Source: an uncultured Butyrivibrio sp. | GTDB lineage: Bacteria; Bacillota; Clostridia; Lachnospirales; Lachnospiraceae | DNA length: 49,121 nt | Reading direction: 5' to 3' | Assembly (NCBI RefSeq): GCF_947169445.1 | Contig: NZ_CAMVPU010000029.1 | Coordinates: 1 to 49,121, forward strand | Shown here: positions 16,055-25,501 of the stretch, one piece after another | How the letters are laid out: each line of letters opens with the position of its first letter | Numbering within the stretch: the stretch's first letter is position 1 | The notes under the pieces: generated by a model | What the model saw: only the letters and a program-made list of their open reading frames with translations | Told to the model about the DNA's origin: nothing | The model's database searches: none | Translations under genes and position numbers: made by a program

Positions 16055-16624
16055 TTAATCCTGACTTCTGACTTCAGCAAGAATCGCAGGAATAATACTA
16101 ACAATAAACTCTTGAGCTGGCTTATCATACTCAACACGATAATAAGGTGCTCCATTCAGATTATTCTGCAGTGAATGTGTAATACCTGCAGCCCTGCCCT
16201 TCTCCGTTGTGAGGGTCACTTTCTTTCCTATTTTTTCATCATCAACTTCCTGTAAGTACCGATTTTTCTTCAACCAATCAGTGATGATTTTATATGATAA
16301 TTTTTCATATTCATCTGGATTAATAGGGGCATTAAGCTGCTCAACAAACTTCGTGATAGTCTTTTTTTCTTCAAAATGAAATTCAGAAAGCGTTTCCAAA
16401 GGAAAATCTTTCTTTTTTATCTTGACAGCCTTTCCAACTACGCCACCATTGTTTTTTAATGCTGTTAAAGCTTCTTTGACAAAGAACATGCAACGAATCA
16501 CATTGGGATCATTCAGCACAGCATCATCATCTGCAGGCATATTGTTCACAGGGTTCTTTCCATCAGCAATACGATCCACATATATAAGTGCTTTTTCAAG
16601 CTTACTCATATCTAATTGTTCCAT
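16055..16624 (-). CDS. Unknown protein with winged-helix-like C-terminal half, partner of the UvrD helicase
   Basis: This 189-residue protein starts at ATG 16624 with GGAGGT six bases upstream, overlapping the helicase stop by 13 bases, which implies translational coupling. The C-terminal half (YEKLSYKIITDWLKKNRYLQ, then KVTLTTEKGRAAGI) looks like a winged helix and is similar in style to the C-terminal part of the helicase itself (TIIDWMITEHYILQ). The N-terminal half has no recognised domain. It is probably an accessory DNA-binding subunit of the helicase; this is inferred from coupling and the winged-helix pattern. Confidence 0.65.
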   Translation of the reverse strand: MEQLDMSKLEKALIYVDRIADGKNPVNNMPADDDAVLNDPNVIRCMFFVKEALTALKNNGGVVGKAVKIKKKDFPLETLSEFHFEEKKTITKFVEQLNAPINPDEYEKLSYKIITDWLKKNRYLQEVDDEKIGKKVTLTTEKGRAAGITHSLQNNLNGAPYYRVEYDKPAQEFIVSIIPAILAEVRSQD

Positions 16625-19600
16625 GTTATTACCTCCGTCTCCAAACATTTCTTAAGTTTATTAAGCTTTCCTTCAGTTATACTTTCAGAATAATGCAGGC
16701 CCTCACTAGTAGAATGCAGTACAGGATATTTGCCCTTTGTTTGTAGAATATAGTGTTCAGTTATCATCCAATCTATGATTGTTTTAGCAGACTCATGAGA
16801 AAATGATTTTAACGCCCCATACTCAGGAACAGTATCAAGCTTATTTTGTTTAATTCTTGAATTGTCCATGCCTCGTAAAACATCACAAAGAATAGAAACA
16901 CCATAAAACTTTATGCGGCTGACATTCTGAAGAGCATTAACAACAGTATAAAGTACATCATTAAGATCCTTACCTTCATAAATCACAGGCTTGATTGAAG
17001 CTCTCTTCACAACAACTAGTTCGTCATTGTCATTCGTTTTCAAAGTAACTTCTCCATTAACCTTTGTTGAAGTAACTCTCTCAGGCTTAGACTCTACTCT
17101 TTCTGGGGATGTATTGAGGATATTAGCCCTTCTGACATCATCTTGTTTATCAAGGTTTTCAAGCTGATATCCCATCTGCGCATAATACGTTAGTCTGCTT
17201 ATCATCTTTCCGCAGCCGGTTCCATTAGCTTTGTAATTTGTACAGCCCAGGAAGAAGTCCTTATCTTTACCTTGTTTTACTATTAGGTAACCATCTCTGC
17301 ACTTATCACATTTTTGAATAGCAAGCTTCCCAGCTTTATAATTGTTAGTCATGAAACCACATACTTCTGGTTCATTAGAGCAAATATATAAAGGTAGCCC
17401 ATATGACTTTTTATATTTGAACTGCATCGGATATCCACATATTGGGCAAGGCTTTTTGGCAATACTTACAGGCTCTTCTTCATTCCATTCGCCTAGAAGT
17501 TTCACGTTCTTGTATGATTGCTTTAATTCAAGCAAGAATTCAGACGGATTAGCTTCAGGCGCAACAAAGAACACTCTATTCTTGGTACGAGTCATCGCCA
17601 CATAGAACAGTCGTCTTTCTTCAGCATAATCAATTGATCTATCTCCCTTGATAACAAAAGATAAAACCGGATCATCCTCGACCTTTGAAGGAAAGCCATA
17701 TGTTTCGTTCTTTCCATTTATAACAATAACATCATCATATCCCAAGCCTTTTGAAGAATGCGCTGTCATAAATGTAATATCCAGCTTAGGATATTTTACA
17801 GATTTAATCTTATTTGTTCTGTTGATGTATTCAAACAGACCTGTTCTCTCAAGGTGATCTCCATCAAAGCCATATCTTCCTAGTAACAATATCGACCCTG
17901 GCTCTTTTCCTTCTCTCTTTTTATATTCCATCAAGTCATAAAGCACTTGCTCTATAGCTCTGGCCAGTTCATAGTCACTGCCACTTTTCCTGCTACCATC
18001 TTTCTTTTTTCTTGAGCCATCATACGTATAGATAAGCACAGGATCTTCAATATGCTTAGGAGAAATCAGCTGTTTAGTGATCTGCTCCTTATTTTGCTGG
18101 ATGAAATTTCCGGCAATGTCAATTACTTCCTGAGAATTTCGGTATGTTCTAACAATCTTAAGCATCTTGGCATAGCCCATTTTCTCTTCAAACTTTGTAA
18201 AAAGAGTAATATCTGAACCGCTAAAAGCATAAATAGACTGCCAGTCATCACCTACAGCAATTATCTTGGCATCCGTAACTTCAGAAAGTTCTTTGGTGAG
18301 ATCGAATCTCTGACGTGAAATGTCCTGGTATTCATCTACAATTATGTATTTGAAGTCCAGCTTCTTCTTCATTTCTTTTACTTCTCTAAGAAGCCTTGCG
18401 GACTCATTTATCATATCTTCGAAATCTACAGCTTTGTTCTCTTTTAACCAACGCTCGTATTCTAGATAGCAGTCGTTACAGATGCTGAGGAACAACCTGC
18501 TTCTGACATTCTGAGTTGAGTGATACATCCTGTTGAAATCATCAGCTTGGTATGCATTAACCTTGAAATTAGAAATAAAGCGGCAGATAAGATTAATAAG
18601 TTTGCGAATATATCTGTTTTCCTCGCCTGCCACCAACATTTCCATAACTTCTTTATTTGATCTTGGTTTTAACTCAAAGCCTTTTTCTTCAAGATTCTCC
18701 TTGAGATGGTCCAAAAGAGTTCTGCCATCTTTATAAGCAGAAAAGGTGTATATCAAAGTCGTAGCATGTTCCTTATGAAGCTTAACCTTATCATTAACAG
18801 CCTTCTTGTATCGTTCTATTTCTTCCGGAGAGAACCTATCATTTTCTCCGGACTCAGTGATTCCAAAATGCTCTAAATACGCACTCTTTTCACCCTGAAA
18901 GATTATAAAATCTGGTGTATAAGGTTTTCTTGAATACTCGATGTCATACTTGTATATAGGTTCATACTCATAGTCTATATTGTTCAAATACAGGAAGTTA
19001 GCTATTTCAACCTCTTGGTAAGAACGCAATACTTCATTCTGAATAGTGACTGATTTCTTAGTTCGCGCATCTATAACGTCTCTCTTAAAATCCTCAAGAT
19101 CACTACGCATAGTAGAGTAATTCGCTTTAGCTATGTTGTTGAAAAAGCCATTTAAATCCGATCCCTCATATGGTGCGTCAAAGTAAGAGGCAAAAAACAT
19201 GATCAGATTATTTACAGCAGATTCATTTCTCATAATGGACTTACGGAAATAATCCCTTATGACAAAATATAGTTTAGACTGGTCTACAATATTGAGTTTT
19301 TCTTCCGGAGTATTCTTGTGAATAATGGCATTACCCGTAGAATGAAATGTTGCTATCGGGCAGTTAATGCCTAATTCCTTCTGAATTCTATCTTTCAATT
19401 CAGTAACAGCCTTGTTGGTAAATGAAACTACCAGAACCTGAGCCGGATCTATTCCTTGTTTGTCCACAAGATATTTTACTTTTGCAGCAACCGTTGTGGT
19501 TTTTCCAGCCCCAGCTCCTGCAATTACCAGACAGTAATCCTCATCCGTTAGAACCACTCGGCGCTGATCATCGTCTAAAGAGATTACTGGATCCACAGCC

Positions 19601-20001
19601 TTTAATACATTATCAAGATAATCCTTCTCAGTAATCATCTTGCTTGCAATAAAGCTCTCATTATGCTGCTCTATGCAAGACTCAATATTTTTGTACGTGT
19701 CAATAATTTCAGTAATCACTTTGGTAGAAACGCTATTTTTTCTACAGAATTCATCAAGCATATCGCTTTTTTGAAGAACATCAAAAAAGTCTATATCTGA
19801 AGAATAATCCTTTATTGCTGGTAAATACTCACTACGCGCAATATATCTGTCTGCATCAAATAATTTCTGAATAAAGCCACCAAATTCAAGAACACGTTTA
19901 GCATTCTCATTCTGTACTTGATCCAATGCAACGTTCAGGCTTTCATTACCGATATTCTGTTGTCCCTTTTTGTAGGCAAAAAGTCTATCTAAAAGCCCCA
20001 T
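16612..20001 (-). CDS. UvrD/HelD-type superfamily 1 helicase with topoisomerase zinc fingers and C-terminal winged helix
   Basis: This 1129-residue protein has the SF1 motifs in order: Walker A VIAGAGAGKTTTVAAKV near 160, FTNKAVTELKDRI (Ia), IIVDEYQDISRQRFDL (II, DEYQD), GDDWQSIYAFSG (III), TFMTAHSSKGLGYDDVIV (V) and RRLFYVAMTRTKNRV (VI). A segment near 320 to 440 (YEPIYKYDIEYSRKPYTPDF) resembles the nuclease-like insert of some UvrD relatives. Near 850 to 930 two topoisomerase-type C4 zinc fingers follow (CPICGYPMQF and KCDKCRDGYL). The last 100 residues look like an RQC-type winged helix. It is likely a 3' to 5' DNA translocase used in defence or repair, acting with the overlapping downstream protein. 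Confidence 0.88.
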   Translation of the reverse strand: MGLLDRLFAYKKGQQNIGNESLNVALDQVQNENAKRVLEFGGFIQKLFDADRYIARSEYLPAIKDYSSDIDFFDVLQKSDMLDEFCRKNSVSTKVITEIIDTYKNIESCIEQHNESFIASKMITEKDYLDNVLKAVDPVISLDDDQRRVVLTDEDYCLVIAGAGAGKTTTVAAKVKYLVDKQGIDPAQVLVVSFTNKAVTELKDRIQKELGINCPIATFHSTGNAIIHKNTPEEKLNIVDQSKLYFVIRDYFRKSIMRNESAVNNLIMFFASYFDAPYEGSDLNGFFNNIAKANYSTMRSDLEDFKRDVIDARTKKSVTIQNEVLRSYQEVEIANFLYLNNIDYEYEPIYKYDIEYSRKPYTPDFIIFQGEKSAYLEHFGITESGENDRFSPEEIERYKKAVNDKVKLHKEHATTLIYTFSAYKDGRTLLDHLKENLEEKGFELKPRSNKEVMEMLVAGEENRYIRKLINLICRFISNFKVNAYQADDFNRMYHSTQNVRSRLFLSICNDCYLEYERWLKENKAVDFEDMINESARLLREVKEMKKKLDFKYIIVDEYQDISRQRFDLTKELSEVTDAKIIAVGDDWQSIYAFSGSDITLFTKFEEKMGYAKMLKIVRTYRNSQEVIDIAGNFIQQNKEQITKQLISPKHIEDPVLIYTYDGSRKKKDGSRKSGSDYELARAIEQVLYDLMEYKKREGKEPGSILLLGRYGFDGDHLERTGLFEYINRTNKIKSVKYPKLDITFMTAHSSKGLGYDDVIVINGKNETYGFPSKVEDDPVLSFVIKGDRSIDYAEERRLFYVAMTRTKNRVFFVAPEANPSEFLLELKQSYKNVKLLGEWNEEEPVSIAKKPCPICGYPMQFKYKKSYGLPLYICSNEPEVCGFMTNNYKAGKLAIQKCDKCRDGYLIVKQGKDKDFFLGCTNYKANGTGCGKMISRLTYYAQMGYQLENLDKQDDVRRANILNTSPERVESKPERVTSTKVNGEVTLKTNDNDELVVVKRASIKPVIYEGKDLNDVLYTVVNALQNVSRIKFYGVSILCDVLRGMDNSRIKQNKLDTVPEYGALKSFSHESAKTIIDWMITEHYILQTKGKYPVLHSTSEGLHYSESITEGKLNKLKKCLETEVITWNN

Positions 20002-20044
20002 TCAAAATGCTCCTTTTTTGGTTTACTTTAACTTCCTGTCATAC

Positions 20045-20875
20045 TTAAAGCAAAGAAGACTCTACCAGTTCTACATGCACATCCTTATCTACTATTTCAG
20101 AAATAAACTTAGTAAGAATACACCTACTTTCATCAGTAGCAACTGCATCGTAGAAGCCTTTCTTAAGACTTACTACCACTCTATCCCCTGATAGGGTATC
20201 TACTCTTGAATACTTCAAATTCTCTCGGATTGATTCTGGTGCATAGCCGCTCAAGTCATCCCACTTCTTATACAGTTCTTCCCAAGAACACTTTTCAATT
20301 ATTCTCTCTTCAGTATTGCTACCTTCTGGCTCAAATAGCTGCTTCAGTACCCCGTATAACTCCTTTAATTCATCCTCTGTGAAAGTTCCGCCTTTACCAC
20401 AACAACTATAATCAGGCGCCCAATCTCTTATGTCATATTTTGCTTCCTTACCATGCCATTGAACTAGGTTTAATTCCTTTTTCCAGCCTTTTTCAGGAGC
20501 AGAAAGTTGACCAATATTTTTAAGGATTACATAATTATCCCCTTTTATAGGTTTGAAAACATCCGACATGCTTATAACCTCCTGCTCATCGCTATCTTTT
20601 GTTTTCTTGGCTGCCTTTTTCTTTCTATTTGGAACAGTAACACCAATGTAATACTCTTTAACTTTTCTAAGTCGATTCTGATCAGCTGCATACACAACGA
20701 AAAACACTCTGCCAAATTCATTAGTTATAATGCCCACACAGCCTTCGCTACCATATGTTTCCATTATGGCATCAATAGCAGCGTCCACTTTAGTCGGCTT
20801 CATACGCCATTGTCCATCTTCAAACTTTACATATGGCTTCATTGTTTCAGTCAGATTATCTTTGAGGATTCGCAT
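20045..20875 (-). CDS. Protein with central YdbC/PC4-like DNA-binding domain
   Basis: This 276-residue protein contains, at about 115 to 185, a region almost superimposable on the small YdbC-like protein at 25276 to 25488: GWKKELNLVQWHGKEAKYDI then RDWAPDY..CGKGGTFTEDE. YdbC/PC4-like domains bind single-stranded nucleic acid. The N-terminal 80 residues are unassigned. The C-terminal 80 residues (SWEELYKKWDD to KDVHVELVESS) have the helix and strand spacing of a DnaX/DnaA-like small domain. It starts after GGAGGG and lies between the GIY-YIG nuclease and UvrD helicase, so it may present single-stranded DNA to either. Confidence 0.75.
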   Translation of the reverse strand: MRILKDNLTETMKPYVKFEDGQWRMKPTKVDAAIDAIMETYGSEGCVGIITNEFGRVFFVVYAADQNRLRKVKEYYIGVTVPNRKKKAAKKTKDSDEQEVISMSDVFKPIKGDNYVILKNIGQLSAPEKGWKKELNLVQWHGKEAKYDIRDWAPDYSCCGKGGTFTEDELKELYGVLKQLFEPEGSNTEERIIEKCSWEELYKKWDDLSGYAPESIRENLKYSRVDTLSGDRVVVSLKKGFYDAVATDESRCILTKFISEIVDKDVHVELVESSLL

Positions 20876-20896
20876 AATATCCCTCCATGAAAAGAA

Positions 20897-21697
20897 TCAA
20901 CTTCCGTTATAGCCATACTCCACTGTCATTAGTACCTTTTTCCACCACGATTCACGTTCTAGAATAGTAGCATCATCAGTAGTACTCTTGAATATTTCCA
21001 AAATACTATACCTAAAATTCTTCTGAATATACTCAAATGAAAGCTTTTTAAGCTCTACATTACCGCCATTACCATTTGCAATATAATCCTTCCATCTACC
21101 CCAGATCATATTTTCTCCTGTGGCAGAACCAACGTATTGTTTTCCATTAATTGAATCAGTAATTAAATAGACTCCCTTCTGATTAGCAAGCGCTGTTTTC
21201 CATGCGTCCGTATCTATCAATCCAGATAGTTCCTCCCAAGATACATTAACCTTGTCATACCCTGGGAATACTGTCTTACATACATCTCGTGTTATCTCAA
21301 GTACTTCTAGTTCATCTATATAGTTTTCTAAGCGAAGATACGTTGCCCTGAATTCCTTTTTAAATCCAATTATCAACTTACCAATCAAATCTATACCGAC
21401 ATCAACCAGTCTTGTATTATATCTATACTTTGACGGACCTTTTGGCGTTTCTTTAACCGATAGGCTCTCGTATATTCCAGCAAATATCCATTCATCCTTT
21501 TGCCAATAGATAAGTGATAATATATATTTTCTTTGAAAATTTTTCTGTGTTTGCTCTTCCTGCCAAATTTTAAATTTACTCTGATCTTGAAGAAATAGAC
21601 GTAACGGCAAGAAAGCATCCGTAGTGCCTCGTCCACAATGAACTTTAAAATCTAATTCATTCTCCTTTATAAATGGCAAAATATCTTTTACTTTCAT
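20897..21697 (-). CDS. GIY-YIG nuclease family protein
   Basis: In this 266-residue protein the C-terminal 95 residues form a GIY-YIG nuclease: GVYLITDSINGKQYVGSATG supplies the two GIY/YIG strands (GVY and YVG), followed by WGRWKDY and a late glutamate in ATILERESWWKKVLM that fits the metal-binding residue. The first 160 residues are an unassigned alpha/beta region, perhaps the target-recognition part (SLIYWQKDEWIFAGIYESLS). It is located just after McrC with about 110 bases between, and just before the YdbC-like gene. It is likely a nicking or cleaving enzyme in the island, acting alone or with neighbours. Confidence 0.85.
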   Translation of the reverse strand: MKVKDILPFIKENELDFKVHCGRGTTDAFLPLRLFLQDQSKFKIWQEEQTQKNFQRKYILSLIYWQKDEWIFAGIYESLSVKETPKGPSKYRYNTRLVDVGIDLIGKLIIGFKKEFRATYLRLENYIDELEVLEITRDVCKTVFPGYDKVNVSWEELSGLIDTDAWKTALANQKGVYLITDSINGKQYVGSATGENMIWGRWKDYIANGNGGNVELKKLSFEYIQKNFRYSILEIFKSTTDDATILERESWWKKVLMTVEYGYNGS

Positions 21698-21709
21698 TCA
21701 AAGATTCCT

Positions 21710-21808
21710 CTATTTTTCCAGATATGCAACTTTTTTGCCACGCTCAACTGTATATTTGATTTCTGAACAGAGACAACCACATAAAGCTATAACAGGACAT
21801 TTCCCACA
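21710..21808 (-). other. Cys-rich in-frame extension beyond the McrC stop codon
   Basis: Directly after the TGA of mcrC the same frame stays open for 32 codons and reads CGKCPVIALCGCLCSEIKYT... before TAG. Five cysteines in CxxC and CxCxC-like spacing are unusual for random sequence. No start codon exists in this frame. It may be a decayed zinc-binding tail, separated by a point mutation, or chance. Confidence 0.35.
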
Positions 21809-22864
21809 TCAGACTGCCTCCGCAAAGTAATCATTAACTATCTTTTCTAGCTGTCCTGCAATCTCTGCAAATGGCAAATTCAAATCCAACGCTCCCACAG
21901 CTATCTTGTTCCCACCCATCGAAAACTGATTGGTCGGTTGAAACTCCTCATCAGTCTTTGCATATAAAAGCAGTCCCGAAACATTACCAGTCTGTTCCTT
22001 ATCCCAATTCTTTACATAAGTATAAATCTGATACAGATTAGCATTCCTATATGTCTGAGCATCAAAATTTGACTGCATCTGTTTTCCGTAATACTTGGCA
22101 TCCAATATCAGCACTCTTCCATCTCTAGATTTAAGCGTTATATCTGTAACCATGTTTGGAAGCCACATATCATTATCATCATCAAGATTCCACTCTACCT
22201 GATCTGGATTAGCCTTAAGCTCAGGATGATGATATCTGTAGTATTCAAGAATAAATTTCTCATAAAGATGACTCATTCTCTGGTCATCCAGGAACGTAGC
22301 CATTTTTATAGTTCCTTCTTCTGTAGAAAGAAGCAGTCCGTCTATAACAAGTCTACATACATTTAACAGCATCCTGTAGCTCTGATTATTTCTCTGATAA
22401 CGTATTCTATCCCATTTGATCATAACGGGCTCGATATAATCAACACCATCAAAGAAGAGTAAATCTTTCTTAAGGACAATCTTATTCTCCGCTTTCACAT
22501 TCTTCTGCTTAAGAAGAAGAGTCATAGTAGTCTTGATAACCTGATTCAAAAGATTGTTCTCAGACAGCTCATCATAATCACAGAATAATTTCTGTTTGTG
22601 TTGTAACTTGTTCTTAATGGTTCCATGAACATCAAGTTTTCCCCGAAGCGTAGTTAGATTATCTGAGTTATTCACGTATTCACGATACAATCCATGCTTA
22701 AGTTGTTGTGCTACGCCTTTTCCAAGAATAGCTGCAAACATATCATGGATATTTTCAAAATCCTCCGCAGCTATATAATCATAGTTAGACTGACGCAGGA
22801 TCTGAAATGCATAAGTCAGCATATAATATATATTTTTAATCAGTATCCCTTTGTCGTTTGTCAT
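21809..22864 (-). CDS. mcrC: McrC-like subunit of a McrBC-type modification-dependent restriction system
   Basis: This 351-residue protein starts with an ATG overlapping the McrB stop codon (TGATG), the usual mcrB-mcrC order. The N-terminal part (NIYYMLTYAFQILRQSNY) and the middle match McrC. The C-terminal nuclease has the PD-(D/E)xK pattern: VTDITLKSRDGRVLILDAKY, with the acidic residues and Lys of the active site. McrC supplies the cleavage activity to the McrB GTPase ring. Modified DNA, such as methylated or hydroxymethylated cytosine, is the family target; the exact specificity here is unknown. Confidence 0.9.
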   Translation of the reverse strand: MTNDKGILIKNIYYMLTYAFQILRQSNYDYIAAEDFENIHDMFAAILGKGVAQQLKHGLYREYVNNSDNLTTLRGKLDVHGTIKNKLQHKQKLFCDYDELSENNLLNQVIKTTMTLLLKQKNVKAENKIVLKKDLLFFDGVDYIEPVMIKWDRIRYQRNNQSYRMLLNVCRLVIDGLLLSTEEGTIKMATFLDDQRMSHLYEKFILEYYRYHHPELKANPDQVEWNLDDDNDMWLPNMVTDITLKSRDGRVLILDAKYYGKQMQSNFDAQTYRNANLYQIYTYVKNWDKEQTGNVSGLLLYAKTDEEFQPTNQFSMGGNKIAVGALDLNLPFAEIAGQLEKIVNDYFAEAV

Positions 22865-25254
22865 CAGCTGTTAAACACCCCATTAAGACGACTTCTCCAG
22901 AGTCTTACTTTGCCAGGCTCGTCAAACCAGTACTCTTCCAGCATAGGTACAATGTCATAATCAACAACAGATGTCATCCATCCTGCCAAATCCTCTTCAT
23001 TACCCGGTTTCTGTCCACAGAAATAGCTATGTCCAATACAGAATCCTGCTCCAAGAGAAGGATCATCTGTAATAGCTTTATTAAGCGCTATTACAACATC
23101 TATAAGCGCATAAATCGTATCATCATTAAGTTCAGACAGGTATTTTTTAAAACCATCCGACTCAAATCCCGGTTCCATGGAAAAGAAGCTGAATCTTCTT
23201 CTAAGCGCATAATCGATCATTGCAAGGCTTCTGTCTGCTGTATTCATCATACCTATGATATAAAGGTTCTTTGGTACTGCAAACTGAAGTCCACTATATG
23301 CCATGGTAGCCTTTGTGCCTCTGTAGTCTTTTTCAATCAACATCAAAAGCTCTCCGAAAATTTTGCTCATATTTCCTCTGTTGATTTCGTCAATAATGAA
23401 GAAATATGGTACTTCTGGGTTATTGGCTGCCTTCATACAGAACTTATAAAAAATTCCATTTTGCAGCTCAAAACCTTCGCCAACCGGCTTATATCCCATT
23501 ATGAAATCTTCATATGAATAATTCTGGTGGAACTGAATAAACTCAATCCTACTCTCATCCTTTACACCCATAACAGAATATGCTAACCTTTTTGCTGCAA
23601 AAGTCTTACCAACTCCGGGTGCGCCCTGAAGAATGATATTCTGCTTTTTCATAAGAATATTTTTAAGAGTGTCGTAACTCTCCCCAGTCATATATACTTC
23701 TGATAAAAAATCTTCTCTTGTATATGCATCAATCTGATCTGTACTTTCAGGTAATGGGTTTTCCTCACGAATAAGATCCATAATAAGATCATACTCACCC
23801 TTAGTAAGCTTGAAGAGACTTCCTTGCGGATTCTGGAAATATTCCATTCTTTCAAGCTCAGCTATATCCTTAAGCGTTGCATAATCGATAGGAACACTTA
23901 ATCCTTCAACCTTTTCAAAGTACAGATTCTTTCCATCATTTTCCTGTGCTATCCTTGCAAGAGCCACAATCTGCTTTACTGGATTGGACTCATAACCAAT
24001 AACAAGATCTCCTGGTTTTGCATCAAGAAAGTTTTGGAAAATCCTTCGTTTATTACCATTATCGTTGTATAGCGTATAACTCTGAACTTCCCCTATGCCA
24101 ATATCTGCAAAACTCCAGATCTTTGGATTGGCATTCAGCCACCAATAATGCTTTTCATCAACTGTCTCCGCAAACAGAGCCACCTCTGACAGATCGACTT
24201 CTTCAAGTGCAGCTGCAAGCTCATCTCTAAGCTTCCATACAAAAGCACCTTCTTCATCCTTATCAGCATGCCTGCCTATATAAAGCACAGACCAGTAACG
24301 AGTTTTTCCTTCTTCATCAGTCCTAAGCTCACAATGCGTCTTCTCAGCAATTCGCTTTGCAAGAGCTGTAGAGCCCATATTGTAGAAATTTGCAGTTTCG
24401 CCATACTTTGTCGATAACTGAGAACAAGTAGCCTGGCCTCCGTAGTCCCTCATACGGGTGACTATTTCCATGGCCTGATCAGTGAATATATCATCATCAT
24501 TAAGAAGCTTTATCCACTGTTCTTTGCTGATTCCCGGATCATAGTCTGTGGCAAGCCACTCTTCTTTCTTTTCACCAGAATCATTCAGGAAATTCGCAAT
24601 ATAAAAAGAGATATCAAACGCCAATGTACGATAGGTCTGATCGTAGTAACACTTATCATCCAACTTTGCCTTATACATCTTAAGAAGCTCTTCATCCTTC
24701 TCCACTTCAGAAATGATTTCATCAATGAGCTCCATGTTTCCCTTTATATTAGCAGGCACGTTTCCCTTCTTTGGAATAAAAGAATTTTCAAGGTACTGGC
24801 TTGTAGCCTTGCATACAGAGTACTTGAATACGTCATACTTTGAAGGATACTTCAGCCACAGGTACACTGTGATAGCCATTGGCCTCTGGTAATGCTGCTT
24901 GCCCGGTAATAGCCTATCACACAGACTCTGTGCACTAACCTGGAATCTAGCAATTCGGTCTGTTACTGGCTTTGTCTCGTCATATAAGTCGATAAACATT
25001 TCACGCACAGCTTCTTTATCCTGTTCTGCAAATACCTGAATCATTCCTCGCGGGAAGTTGTTCATGGACGCAAGAAGATTAAATGTTTTATCTGTTGCCA
25101 CAGTAAACATCTCATAGAAATTATCAGCATTAATGTCCCAATGCGTTTGAAACCACTTGACCGCCTCCCACTTATAGCGCTCATCCGGCCATCTGTTTTC
25201 AAATGCTGCCTTATACTTTACAAGGCTATCCTTTAATTTCTCATGATTAACCAT
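22864..25254 (-). CDS. mcrB: McrB-like AAA+ GTPase with EVE-type specificity region
   Basis: This 796-residue protein has its AAA+ motor in the last 280 residues: Walker A ILQGAPGVGKTFAAKRLA, Walker B YFFIIDEINRGNMSKIFGEL, sensor-type MMNTADRSLAMIDYALRRRF. Ahead of it, about 365 to 450 (YWWLNANPKIWSF, then PGDLVIGYESNPVKQIVALA) resembles an EVE/PUA-like domain, a reader of modified bases seen in other McrB proteins. The N-terminal 350 residues are helical and unassigned, possibly a second recognition or inhibitory part. It is unusually long compared with E. coli McrB (about 460). Translational overlap with McrC shows they act together. A start codon and AAGGGG site are at 25254. Confidence 0.9.
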   Translation of the reverse strand: MVNHEKLKDSLVKYKAAFENRWPDERYKWEAVKWFQTHWDINADNFYEMFTVATDKTFNLLASMNNFPRGMIQVFAEQDKEAVREMFIDLYDETKPVTDRIARFQVSAQSLCDRLLPGKQHYQRPMAITVYLWLKYPSKYDVFKYSVCKATSQYLENSFIPKKGNVPANIKGNMELIDEIISEVEKDEELLKMYKAKLDDKCYYDQTYRTLAFDISFYIANFLNDSGEKKEEWLATDYDPGISKEQWIKLLNDDDIFTDQAMEIVTRMRDYGGQATCSQLSTKYGETANFYNMGSTALAKRIAEKTHCELRTDEEGKTRYWSVLYIGRHADKDEEGAFVWKLRDELAAALEEVDLSEVALFAETVDEKHYWWLNANPKIWSFADIGIGEVQSYTLYNDNGNKRRIFQNFLDAKPGDLVIGYESNPVKQIVALARIAQENDGKNLYFEKVEGLSVPIDYATLKDIAELERMEYFQNPQGSLFKLTKGEYDLIMDLIREENPLPESTDQIDAYTREDFLSEVYMTGESYDTLKNILMKKQNIILQGAPGVGKTFAAKRLAYSVMGVKDESRIEFIQFHQNYSYEDFIMGYKPVGEGFELQNGIFYKFCMKAANNPEVPYFFIIDEINRGNMSKIFGELLMLIEKDYRGTKATMAYSGLQFAVPKNLYIIGMMNTADRSLAMIDYALRRRFSFFSMEPGFESDGFKKYLSELNDDTIYALIDVVIALNKAITDDPSLGAGFCIGHSYFCGQKPGNEEDLAGWMTSVVDYDIVPMLEEYWFDEPGKVRLWRSRLNGVFNS

Positions 25255-25275
25255 TCTTGCACCGTCCCCTTAAAA

Positions 25276-25488
25276 TTATTTGTTCAACAGTTCCTTAAGT
25301 GCAGCAAACTCTTCATCATTGAGAGTTACACCTTTTCCCATCTTTTCATGCTCCGGTGCCCAATCACGAATATCATACTTTGGTGCACCACCATTCCATG
25401 AAACCTTATTCAATTCCTTAGTCCAGCCCTTAGCGCTAGTTGAAAGGACTCCCAGTTCCTCTACAATTTCATACTGAAAATCAGCCAT
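25276..25488 (-). CDS. YdbC-family PC4-like nucleic-acid-binding protein
   Basis: This 70-residue protein starts at ATG 25488 after AGGAGG. The sequence FQYEIVEELGVLSTSAKGWT and KYDIRDWAPEHEKMGKGVTL is typical of the YdbC family, homologues of eukaryotic PC4 that form dimers on single-stranded DNA. It lies 13 bases after the Res gene and 21 bases before McrB. A second copy of the domain is embedded in the protein at 20045 to 20875. It may coat or sense single-stranded DNA made by the helicases in this island. Confidence 0.85.
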   Translation of the reverse strand: MADFQYEIVEELGVLSTSAKGWTKELNKVSWNGGAPKYDIRDWAPEHEKMGKGVTLNDEEFAALKELLNK

Positions 25489-25501
25489 AATATGCCTCCT
25501 G

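Noticed and set aside
21809..21811. Selenocysteine at the TGA ending mcrC
   Set aside because: I see no convincing SECIS-type hairpin right after the TGA, and McrC proteins are not known selenoproteins.
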